A DNA stretch of 64,000 bases, from positions 124,001 to 188,000 of the forward strand of contig JAGYJW010000007.1 of assembly GCA_018401435.1 (NCBI GenBank), written 5' to 3'. Position numbers and translations under genes: made by a program. The stretch is from Deltaproteobacteria bacterium (GTDB taxonomy: Bacteria; Myxococcota_A; UBA796; UBA2385). The notes beneath the pieces were generated by a model that saw only the letters and a list, made by a program, of their open reading frames with translations, had not been told where the DNA came from and ran no database searches. Positions 57,310 through 64,000 of this stretch are shown here, piece after piece; the stretch's first letter is position 1, and each line of letters opens with the position of its first letter.

Positions 57310-57943
57310 TCAGACGGTGTGCTTGGCGTTGCCTGCGCGGTTTCCGTGAATCTCGCGCTTCGTGTCGGTGGCGTCGATCACGCGCCGACACAGCTCCTCC
57401 ACCACGTCCGCATGGTTCATTCCCATTCTGCGCATGGCGGCGTAGCCGGCGGGTCGGGCGTGCGCTTGGCTGCGGGCTTCGTCCGCGCCCTGCGCACCCG
57501 CGCCCACCGTCGTGCCCTGGGAGAGCTGGCCCGACGAAGAGCCGCCACCCGCCCCAGCGGAGTGGCTTACTGTAGCCGCCTCCATCGCGCGGTTCAACGC
57601 CATCCGCTCCACCGCCCGCGCCGCGATCTCCTCGGCATCGCGGAATCTCGCCCCCACCGCCGCCCCCGCCGTCGCCATGGTCGGCGTGGTACTGCTCGTG
57701 GGCGAAGAGCGCCTGGTCCTCGGCCCGGCCCGGATCGAAGTCCTCGCGCACGATGATGCTGTGATCGAGTGGTCATGGCGCGGGCGCCCAGGGACTCCAA
57801 GGCGCGGTGGCCAGCCCGCCGCGGTAGGCGTGGCCGCCGCCCGGAATGCTGACGCGATCGAGCTGCCCCGTCTCGAGGCGGCGGGAGAGGCGGTCGGCGA
57901 TGCCGCCACCAAGGGTGCGGGGGCCGGAAGCGTCGCGGGGCAT
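57310..57943 (-). CDS. DUF4157-like HExxH protein (three frame changes)
   Basis: A protein of about 210 residues visible only across frames. From the ATG at 57943 (MPRDASGPRTLGGGIADRL), RALESLGARAMTT follows in another frame, then IIVREDFDPGRAEDQALFAHEQYHADHG in the first, and then ARFRDAEEIAARAVERMALN and onward to the stop in a third. The motif HEQYH (57686-57700) is the zinc-site pattern HExxH of DUF4157 domains, which are abundant in eCIS loci. The frame changes lie in GC-rich runs (57630-57672, 57768-57805). It sits in the eCIS operon. Catalytic function is unproven; it could be an effector or a processing protein. Confidence 0.7.
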
Positions 57944-57967
57944 GGGTCCTCCGAGGCTGATGCGAGA

Positions 57968-59149
57968 TTATCGCGCTGGAAGGCAGGCGCGGGTGGCGAG
58001 GTCGGTGATCGCGTCCACCGCGCGGTGCAGATCGGCCAGCAACAGGTATTCGTCGGGGCGATGGGCCAGGTCGATGCTGCCGGGCCCAAAGATCAAGGGT
58101 TCGCAGCCCAAGGCCGCGAGGTTGCCGCCATCGGTGGCAAAGGGCGCGCCGGTGGGGCGCGAATCCGGGGCCCAGGGAAGCAGCAGGGGCAGGTGGGCGC
58201 AGCCAGCATCGGTCAGCAAAGACGGGCAGCTGGACAGCAGCTCCAGGCGAATCGCCCCCCCCTGGGCCTCGGCCGCGGTGTGAAGCGCCGCCACGTGGTC
58301 CGCGAGCAGCGCGCCGATCTCAGCCACCGGTTGGCCGGGCAGCGGTCGCACGCCCACGCGGATCTCGCAGTGGTCGGGGACGATGTTCACCGCGGTGCCG
58401 CCCCGCAAGATGGCCGTATTGAGCACCGGCCAGGGGCTGGGAAGGTCGCCTTCGAAGCGGCGATCCGCGGCAAGGGTCTCCTCCAATTCCTCCAAGGCCA
58501 GCAGCACCCGGGTGGCCAGCTTGATGGCGCTCAGGCCCAGGCTGGGCCGGCTGGAGTGGGCCGCGCGCCCAAAGCAGCGAATGCGCCACGTGGCGTGGCC
58601 GGGGTGCAGGCGGCAGATGCGAAAATCGGTGGGCTCGCCGATCACCGTGGCAAAGGGCAGGGGATCGGCGTCGGCCTCGGCCAGCTGTCCCGGCAGCGCG
58701 GCCGACCCGCGGCAGCCCACCTCCTCGTCGCAGGTCCAGAGCAGCACCAGCTCGCGCGCCAGGGCCTCGCCCTTGATGCGGTCGCAGGCCTCCAGGGTGG
58801 CGGCGATGAAGCCCTTCATGTCGCAGGTGCCCCGCCCGTGCAGCCGGTCGCCGCGCTGGCTGAGCTTGAAGGGGTCACTGCTCCAGTTCTGGCCTTCAAC
58901 GGGCACGACATCCATATGGCCCGACAAGACGAGCCCCTTGCTGCGGTCGCTGGATCGCGGCCCCCGCCGGCACAGGACATTGACCTTGCCCGCGTCCACG
59001 GCGAAGCGTTCGACGGCAAAGCCGGCGTCCTCCGCCCGCTGTGCGAGGCCGGCCGCCATCTCCAGCACGGGCTGGTCGCTGACCGTGGGCCAGGCGACGA
59101 GTCGGTCCAGGGTCTCGACGGCGCGCTGACCGGGGCGGGTTCCGCTCAC
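57968..59149 (-). CDS. M20-family metallopeptidase (ArgE/DapE-like) within the eCIS operon
   Basis: A 393-residue dizinc amidohydrolase of the acetylornithine deacetylase/succinyl-diaminopimelate desuccinylase family. Metal ligands and general base are in SGHMDVVPV, GRGTCDMKGF and CDEEVG; a final His/Asp motif ends in the C-terminus. The GTG start at 59149 overlaps the stop of the upstream gene (GTGA), so it is coupled. ArgE itself removes acetyl from N-acetylornithine in arginine synthesis, but no arginine genes are near; the location in an eCIS operon suggests another substrate or a chance insertion. Confidence 0.88.
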   Translation of the reverse strand: MSGTRPGQRAVETLDRLVAWPTVSDQPVLEMAAGLAQRAEDAGFAVERFAVDAGKVNVLCRRGPRSSDRSKGLVLSGHMDVVPVEGQNWSSDPFKLSQRGDRLHGRGTCDMKGFIAATLEACDRIKGEALARELVLLWTCDEEVGCRGSAALPGQLAEADADPLPFATVIGEPTDFRICRLHPGHATWRIRCFGRAAHSSRPSLGLSAIKLATRVLLALEELEETLAADRRFEGDLPSPWPVLNTAILRGGTAVNIVPDHCEIRVGVRPLPGQPVAEIGALLADHVAALHTAAEAQGGAIRLELLSSCPSLLTDAGCAHLPLLLPWAPDSRPTGAPFATDGGNLAALGCEPLIFGPGSIDLAHRPDEYLLLADLHRAVDAITDLATRACLPAR

Positions 59150-59835
59150 CCGGCGGCCCCGTCTTCTTCTTCTTCTTCCTCTTCGAGGCCCTCCCACCAG
59201 GCGCCGTAGTCCTTGTTCTGCAAGGCCGGGTTGTCCCGAAGCTCGGCGATGACCGCCAGGATCTCCTCGCCATACTTCAGGTCCATCGGGCGGGCCTTGG
59301 TGGGGCAGGTGGCGCCCGAGGCCACGCCCACCGCCGCTTCGGGCTGCTCGGGGATCTTGCGCTTGGCGGGCATGATCTTGGACTCGACCTGGTGGGGCAC
59401 GCTCTCCATCGCGGCGCGTTCGGCCTCCTGCGCCTTCTCGATGAGATCGGCACCCCGACCCAGGTTGCCGGCGCACATGGCCTGCGCCGCCTGCATGTAG
59501 AAGCTGGCCGTGTCGTGCCAGCGCGTGGCATCGGGCAGGTGGAAGCCGCTCTCTCCCTTGGCGACCTCTCGGAACCACTCCTCCTGCTTGTCGTATTCGG
59601 CCAGCTCCACCTGCTGGATCTCGTTGACGATCTTGAGCCGCTGGCAGATGAAGGCCAGCAGCTCGTCGCGCTTGCCCTCTGCGCTGCCCAGCTGCGACAT
59701 CACCGCCTGGTTGCCGGTGACCTTGCCGATCTTGGCAAGCTTTTCAGAGGCTGGATCCTCGAGCTGTCCGCCGCTGGTGTGGGCGCGCCCGGAGACGCGG
59801 TTGGTGGCCTTGGGGTCTTTTTGGAGGCTGCGCAT
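59146..59835 (-). CDS. eCIS-associated protein with a GNQAV motif, possible cargo
   Basis: A 229-residue hydrophilic, helix-rich protein with a C-terminal acidic tail of eight Glu/Asp-rich residues. Near residue 35 is KIGKVTGNQAVMSQLGS. A short GNxAVxxL-type motif precedes DUF4157 domains in many eCIS-associated proteins, so this may mark it as eCIS-related cargo or adapter. The ATG at 59835 has no strong ribosome-binding site. It starts the minus-strand operon, divergent from the tail genes, and overlaps the M20 gene by 4 bp. No family is recognised. Confidence 0.6.
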   Translation of the reverse strand: MRSLQKDPKATNRVSGRAHTSGGQLEDPASEKLAKIGKVTGNQAVMSQLGSAEGKRDELLAFICQRLKIVNEIQQVELAEYDKQEEWFREVAKGESGFHLPDATRWHDTASFYMQAAQAMCAGNLGRGADLIEKAQEAERAAMESVPHQVESKIMPAKRKIPEQPEAAVGVASGATCPTKARPMDLKYGEEILAVIAELRDNPALQNKDYGAWWEGLEEEEEEEDGAAG

Positions 59836-60067
59836 GGCTGCAGCGTAGCACGCGCGGCCCCCGGGCTGGTTGCATGCTGGTTGCGCGCGAAAAGGCAAGC
59901 CAGATGCGGTTTCTGGCCCATGTGGCTTCAAGGGTGCTCCCAGCCCGGAGCCGCCCCGGTTGACCGCCTCGTCGCGGCGCTGGTAGCTTGCAATCAGAGC
60001 CGCAGGGGACCACCCGCCGCGGCTCCAGCGCCGCCCACTCCGCCTCACTGCTCCGGGTGCCTCGCGA
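59836..60067 (+). promoter_or_regulatory. Divergent eCIS promoter region
   Basis: These 232 bases separate the two eCIS-associated operons. A plausible plus-strand promoter is TTGACC (59960-59965), 18-bp spacer, TAGCTT (59984-59989), about 80 bp before the 60068 gene. Otherwise the stretch is GC-rich. Shared control of both operons is inferred from position only. Confidence 0.35.
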
Positions 60068-60502
60068 ATGACGGATCCCCGCCACCGCCTCTACCGCCCC
60101 ATCCTGGGTGAGCACCTCGGCGAGGTCCTCCCCCTGGTGACGCGGGTGGCAGCGCGGGATCGCGACCCTGGCCGCAAAGAGGTGGTGGGCCAGCACCGTG
60201 AGCCGGTGGACTACAAGGTGCGGGCCCTCAGCCCCCGGGTGGAGCCCGGCCCCAATTGCCCCCAGCTCATCCGGCTGGTGCGCTCGCCTTATGCCCTGGA
60301 CCGGGGCAGCTTTCAGCGCCGCTCCTTGGGAGACCGGGCGCGGGTCGAGGTGCGCGAGCGCAGCGATCGGCAGGCCGAGCTTCGGGAGGCCCGCGATGCG
60401 GGGCGCCGCGAGCCCTTTCCCAAGCCCACCGACTGCCATCCGCCCATCCGGCGCGAGGCCCTGCCCACCATCGGCGACTGGCTGGCCGGGGGTGGGCGAT
60501 GA
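60068..60502 (+). CDS. Small hydrophilic protein upstream of the Pvc16-like gene
   Basis: A 144-residue, Arg/Pro-rich, soluble protein with no hydrophobic segment. It contains a few motifs such as RYRPIL-like LYRPILGEHLGE and DYKVRAL, with no known family. The stop overlaps the start of the following eCIS cap-protein gene (ATGA, 60499-60502), indicating coupling. It may be an eCIS accessory factor. Confidence 0.6.
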   Translation: MTDPRHRLYRPILGEHLGEVLPLVTRVAARDRDPGRKEVVGQHREPVDYKVRALSPRVEPGPNCPQLIRLVRSPYALDRGSFQRRSLGDRARVEVRERSDRQAELREARDAGRREPFPKPTDCHPPIRREALPTIGDWLAGGGR

Positions 60503-61335
60503 GCTCGATCCTCGACAGCGCCGTGCGCGGGCCGATGTCCGGCCGCAACATCATCGGCGAGACCACCGAGTCCCTGCAGCGCTTCCTGCTCGACGGCTAC
60601 GACCTCAACGAGCAGCCGCCCCGCCTGGAAGAGGACCTGAAATTCGTCCCCAAGGACCGCGAAGAGGTCCTCTACGTCTACATGTACCGGCTGACGCACA
60701 ACCCCAACCTGCAGAACCGCAAGCGGCTGCGGGTGGCGCCGGTCTTCATGGGCACGACCCCAGAAGAGGGCGGCGAGGTCTACTATCACCGCCCGCCGCT
60801 GCTTCTCGACCTGTACTACCTCATCATGGTGCACAGCAAGTTCCGGTCCGACGCCGAGCGGCTGATGGGCTGGGTCCTGCTGCGCCTCAACGAGGCCACG
60901 CACCTCGTCTACCGGCCCCGGCGCTTCTTGCTCCCCGACGGCCGCGAGGTGGACAGCCTCGGGCGCACCTACGATCCCAATTGCGACATCAGCAACGACG
61001 ATCTCATGATGGAGAAGGTTTCGGTGGCCATGGTCGACGATCTCACCGTCGGGGACGCCATCAACCTCTTCAGTCTGCACGAAGCTCCCTACCGTCCCTT
61101 CTTGACCTACCGGGCAAGGGTTGCACTCGACGGCCCTCTGGTGCAAAGCTCCGGCGGCACAACCATCGAGATGCCACGGCTCGAAGCCGCGCCCCCTCCG
61201 GGGGGCTCCCGCGATACAACCCCGTCAGGCCGTATGCGGCGCGGATCACCCGAACCGCAGAAACGAACCCCCCCGGGGCCAGAGTCACACTTCCTGCGTC
61301 GGAACTCCGGCGCTGAGCCCGAAATGGAGGACTGA
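60499..61335 (+). CDS. eCIS Pvc16-like tail terminator/cap protein (DUF4255)
   Basis: A 278-residue protein. The N-terminal about 190 residues match the Pvc16/DUF4255 family (ISNDDLMMEKV and, before it, RVAPVFM and EAPYRPFLTYRARV), which caps the tube/sheath end of eCIS particles. The C-terminal tail of about 60 residues is Pro/Arg/Gly-rich and not typical of the family. Start ATG overlaps the upstream stop. The sheath gene follows after 8 bp, so the core tail operon is intact. Confidence 0.88.
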   Translation: MSSILDSAVRGPMSGRNIIGETTESLQRFLLDGYDLNEQPPRLEEDLKFVPKDREEVLYVYMYRLTHNPNLQNRKRLRVAPVFMGTTPEEGGEVYYHRPPLLLDLYYLIMVHSKFRSDAERLMGWVLLRLNEATHLVYRPRRFLLPDGREVDSLGRTYDPNCDISNDDLMMEKVSVAMVDDLTVGDAINLFSLHEAPYRPFLTYRARVALDGPLVQSSGGTTIEMPRLEAAPPPGGSRDTTPSGRMRRGSPEPQKRTPPGPESHFLRRNSGAEPEMED

Positions 61336-61343
61336 GCAAGGTC

Positions 61344-63146
61344 ATGGAATACCACACCCCTGGCGTATACATCCGAGAGGTCGACAGCGGCCCGAAGCCC
61401 ATCGCGTCCGTCTCGACGAGCACCCCTGGCTTCCTCGGCCTCTTCCCCTACAACCCCTCGGTCGACGCCGTTGCCATCACCGGCTCCGACGGCCGCCGTC
61501 AGCTGCGCGGCAAGGTCCTCCCGCAGCTGGTGGACACCAAGGGCAAGGTCACCGGCGATGGCACCGAGGCCACCTCCGCGCTGACCCAGGCCTTCCGCCT
61601 GCGCAACACCGACGTCAAGGACGTCAAGGCCTTCTTCGAGCTGCACGGCGCCCCCAAGGCCGGCGCCAAGGCCCCCAAGTTCGAGGAAGGCAGCAAGGGC
61701 CGCGTCAAGATCTCCTACGAGACCGCGACCCTCGAAGTCCCCGAAGTCGTGATGAGCGTCGCCGGCAAGGTCATCACCGAGAATGACCAGCTGGTGGATG
61801 AGCTCCTCAACCAGATCAAGGAGACCTTCGCCCTGGCTGCCCCCCAGCCCAAGACCGCCGCCGACGTGCTCGCCGTCTATGGCTACGAGTTCAAGCAGGC
61901 CGAGGGCACCGCCCTCCGCAGCGAGTACTCGGTGCCCCCGATGGCGGTCACCAACAAGGCGGAGTTCTTCCGCTGGCTGCAGAGCTTCTACGCCGAATAC
62001 CTGCTCACCACCGATCCCATCGAGGACCTGGTGGGCGAGGCCTTCGACGACCCCGATGACGCCGCCGACGCCGTCTTCGAGGCCCTGGGCAAGGACGAGG
62101 CCCTCAAGCAGCGCTTCCGCGAGTGGCTGAGCATGCCCTCCGTCTTCAACTTCGTGGCGGCCGTCAACGGCTTCTACGACAACGGCGGCGGCAAGTCCTA
62201 TGTCTACCTGATGGGCGTCAAGGACGTGGACTGCTCCATCCGCGAGAACCAGGCGGACAAGCTCGGCCTCTATGCCTTCGACGACGTCGATGACATGGCC
62301 CTGATGGTCTCCCCCGGCCTCAACCCCAACCAGCAGCGCGAGATGCTGGAGCACTGCGAGACCCGCAAGGATCGCTTCGCCGTGCTCGATGGCCCCATGG
62401 TGTCCGATGGCAACATGGACATCCCGGCCTCCGAGAAGGGCTTCGGCGCCCTCTACGTGCCCTGGGTCAAGGTCACCAAGCCCAGCTGGTTCGTGGGCAA
62501 CCAGGACCACATCGAGGTCAAGGGCCCCAACCGGCGCAAGCTGCAGAAGGCCGACCGCAACGAGCTCTACGTCCCGCCGAGCGGCCACCTGGCCGGCATC
62601 ATGGCGCGGGTCGATGGCGAGCGCGGCGTGCACAAGGCCCCGGCCAACGAGCTGGTCATGGGCATCACCGGCCTCACCCAGAACATCAACCGGATCGAGC
62701 AGGGTCAGTACAACGACCGTGGCATCAACGTGATCCGGCAGTTCAAGGACCGCGGCATTCGCGTCTGGGGTGCCCGCACCCTGGCCACCAAGAATGACCC
62801 GTCCTGGAAGTACATCAACGTCCGGCGGCTCTTCATCATGGTCGAGCAGAGCATCATGCTCGGCAGCCAGTGGGCCGTCTTCGAGCCCAACGACCACACC
62901 CTGTGGAAGAAGCTCACCCGCGACGTCCGCGCCTACCTCATGCGGGTCTGGCGTTCGGGTGCCCTCTTCGGTCAGACCCCGGAAGAGGCCTTCTACGTCA
63001 AGTGTGACGACGAGACCAACCCGCGCTACCTCATCGACGCGGGCCAGGTCAACGTGCAGGTGGGCATCTGCCCGGTCAAGCCCGCCGAGTTCCTCATCTT
63101 CAGCATCGGTCAGTGGGATGGCGGAGGCCTCATCGAAGAGACCTGA
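61344..63146 (+). CDS. eCIS contractile sheath protein
   Basis: A 600-residue tail sheath protein of the Pvc/Afp and phage family. The start MEYHTPGVYIREVDSG and the C-terminal handshake region IRVWGARTLA, WKYINVRRLFIMVEQSI, FEPNDHTLW are diagnostic. Sheath subunits polymerise around the tube and contract to fire. It is longer than many eCIS sheaths (about 350-450 residues), owing to an insert after residue about 60 (VKDVKAFFELHGAPKAG, EEVLAVYGYEF-like) that may make extra surface domains. The ATG has GGAG and AAGG upstream, and follows the Pvc16 gene after 8 bp. Confidence 0.97.
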   Translation: MEYHTPGVYIREVDSGPKPIASVSTSTPGFLGLFPYNPSVDAVAITGSDGRRQLRGKVLPQLVDTKGKVTGDGTEATSALTQAFRLRNTDVKDVKAFFELHGAPKAGAKAPKFEEGSKGRVKISYETATLEVPEVVMSVAGKVITENDQLVDELLNQIKETFALAAPQPKTAADVLAVYGYEFKQAEGTALRSEYSVPPMAVTNKAEFFRWLQSFYAEYLLTTDPIEDLVGEAFDDPDDAADAVFEALGKDEALKQRFREWLSMPSVFNFVAAVNGFYDNGGGKSYVYLMGVKDVDCSIRENQADKLGLYAFDDVDDMALMVSPGLNPNQQREMLEHCETRKDRFAVLDGPMVSDGNMDIPASEKGFGALYVPWVKVTKPSWFVGNQDHIEVKGPNRRKLQKADRNELYVPPSGHLAGIMARVDGERGVHKAPANELVMGITGLTQNINRIEQGQYNDRGINVIRQFKDRGIRVWGARTLATKNDPSWKYINVRRLFIMVEQSIMLGSQWAVFEPNDHTLWKKLTRDVRAYLMRVWRSGALFGQTPEEAFYVKCDDETNPRYLIDAGQVNVQVGICPVKPAEFLIFSIGQWDGGGLIEET

Positions 63147-63220
63147 TCCTACGGTCCGTTAAACCCCGCCGGAGTTGTCATCCGCCGCACCTCCGGCATC
63201 AATGAAGCAAGGAGTCCATC

Positions 63221-63664
63221 ATGCCGACCGAAGAACTTTTCGGCCAGTACAACTTCCTCCTGGAAATCCAGGGGGTCATCAACGACAACCGCGTGATCGT
63301 CGGTGGTTTCAAGTCCGTGTCCGGCATGGACAGCGAGACCGAGATCGTCGAGTTCAAGCAGGGCAATGACCTGGTCGTTCGCAAGAAGCCCGGCCGCACC
63401 ACCTACAACAACGTCGTTCTGGAGCGCGGCTACACCGCCACCGACGACCTGTGGCAGTGGCGCAAGAACATCGAGGACGGCAAGATCGACCGGCGCGCCG
63501 GTTCGGTCATCATCCTCGACCAGGACGGTCAGACCGAGGTCGCCCGCTACAACTTCTACGAAGGCTGGCCCTGCAAGTGGCACGTGCCCGAGCTCGACTC
63601 GGACACCAGCGGCATGGCCATCGAGAAGGTTGAGATCGCGGTCGAGAAGATCGAGAGGGCCTGA
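63221..63664 (+). CDS. eCIS tail tube protein
   Basis: A 147-residue gp19-like tube protein of the Pvc1/Afp1 type (FLLEIQGVINDN, VSGMDSETEIVEFKQGND, KPGRTTYNNVVLERG, WRKNIEDGKIDRR, YNFYEGWPCKWHVPELD). It stacks as hexamers to form the inner tube through which cargo is delivered. An AAGGAG site precedes the ATG at 63221. The stop overlaps the next start by one base (TGATG). It is in the same operon as the sheath. Confidence 0.96.
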   Translation: MPTEELFGQYNFLLEIQGVINDNRVIVGGFKSVSGMDSETEIVEFKQGNDLVVRKKPGRTTYNNVVLERGYTATDDLWQWRKNIEDGKIDRRAGSVIILDQDGQTEVARYNFYEGWPCKWHVPELDSDTSGMAIEKVEIAVEKIERA

Positions 63665-64000
63665 TGGAGCTCCAGACCGAGTACGAGTTCATCCTCCCGC
63701 GGGGCTACGTCGATAAAGACGGAAACCTTCATCGCGAGGGGGTGATGCGCCTGGCGAACGCCAAGGACGAGATCGTCCCTCTGAACGACCTTCGCGTCCA
63801 GCGGAACCGCGCGTACCTGATCATTGTGCTCTTGAGCCGTGTGATCTCTCGTCTCGGCTCGCTCAAGGAGGTCAATACGGGGGTCATCGAGAATATGTTC
63901 GCGAGCGACCTCCGTTTCCTCGAAGAGATGTACAACCGGATCAACGAAGATGAGGCCACCGTCGCGGTGACCTGCCCCGAGTGCGGCGCGAAGTTCGACA
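63664..64000 (+). CDS. Small eCIS tail-assembly-associated protein (cut by the right edge)
   Basis: The first 112 codons of a protein beginning MELQTEYEFILPRGYVD and with EGVMRLANAKDEIVPL. Small proteins of this kind follow the tube gene in many eCIS and pyocin-like clusters. In the last visible residues is CPECGAKFD, the first half of a possible zinc ribbon. The ATG at 63664 overlaps the tube stop (TGATG). The rest, and the following baseplate genes, are beyond the window. Confidence 0.7.
   Translation, partial: MELQTEYEFILPRGYVDKDGNLHREGVMRLANAKDEIVPLNDLRVQRNRAYLIIVLLSRVISRLGSLKEVNTGVIENMFASDLRFLEEMYNRINEDEATVAVTCPECGAKFD

Noticed and set aside
61140..61330. The Pro/Arg-rich C-terminal tail of the Pvc16-like protein as a frameshift product
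   Set aside because: No other frame gives a better family match here, so a frame change cannot be supported.

Overview
The window is very GC-rich DNA with dense genes, very short gaps and many 4-bp start/stop overlaps (GTGA, ATGA, TTGA). It carries many lipoproteins with a clear lipobox, an eukaryotic-type Ser/Thr kinase, PP2C, FHA and von Willebrand A (vWA) proteins, a C-terminal sorting signal resembling MYXO-CTERM, and an extracellular contractile injection system (eCIS). Together these suggest a diderm bacterium of the Myxococcota or a related former-Deltaproteobacteria lineage; this is an inference from gene content, as no rRNA or tRNA is present.

Layout. 1-3.3 kb (minus): MlaE-type permease (cut by the edge), lipoprotein, ABC ATPase and a transglutaminase-fold protein. 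3.4-8.6 kb: PP2C fused to a cyclic-nucleotide-binding domain, signal peptidase I, a NUDIX hydrolase, a large multi-spanning membrane protein and a MORN-like lipoprotein. 8.7-15.9 kb: a haem-copper oxidase locus, with SCO1 and CtaB on the minus strand and a small membrane protein, a second SCO, CoxB fused to cytochrome c, CoxA, CoxC, CoxD and a small Cys-rich protein on the plus strand. CoxA has the YSHPxV motif of A2-type caa3 oxidases. 16-28.9 kb: mostly central metabolism and housekeeping (malate dehydrogenase, threonine aldolase, phosphoglycerate mutase, an FAD amine oxidase, fused E1 2-oxoacid dehydrogenase, Rho, RF1), with two surface lipoproteins. The Rho has a substituted P-loop lysine.

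28.9-36.1 kb (minus): a TRAP-transporter operon (TatT-like lipoprotein, AdeT-type solute-binding protein, fused DctQ-DctM permease) followed by two lipoproteins. 36.2-41.7 kb (minus): ECF sigma factor, FecR-like protein and FG-GAP lipoprotein with overlapping ends, preceded by an exported protein and a lipoprotein cyclophilin. 41.7-45.4 kb: class II fumarase/aspartase, HMA metal-binding protein, sorted surface protein and a lipoprotein-type flavoprotein.

45.4-55.1 kb is a cell-envelope signalling cluster: two membrane proteins with FHA-like domains, a vWA lipoprotein, a transmembrane Ser/Thr kinase, an outer-membrane-barrel-like protein and an exported protein. It directly abuts the eCIS locus (55.1 kb to the right edge): AAA+ ATPase, a DUF4157/HExxH protein, an M20 peptidase and a GNQAV-motif protein on the minus strand; then, divergently, an unknown protein, the Pvc16-like cap protein, sheath, tube and a small tail protein. 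The rest of the eCIS (baseplate, spike, fibre) should lie beyond the right edge.

Quality warning. Seven genes, including the normally essential prfA, are read only across frame changes located in G/C-rich runs. I read these as base-level indels in the assembly, not true pseudogenes, and annotate those genes over their full extent.
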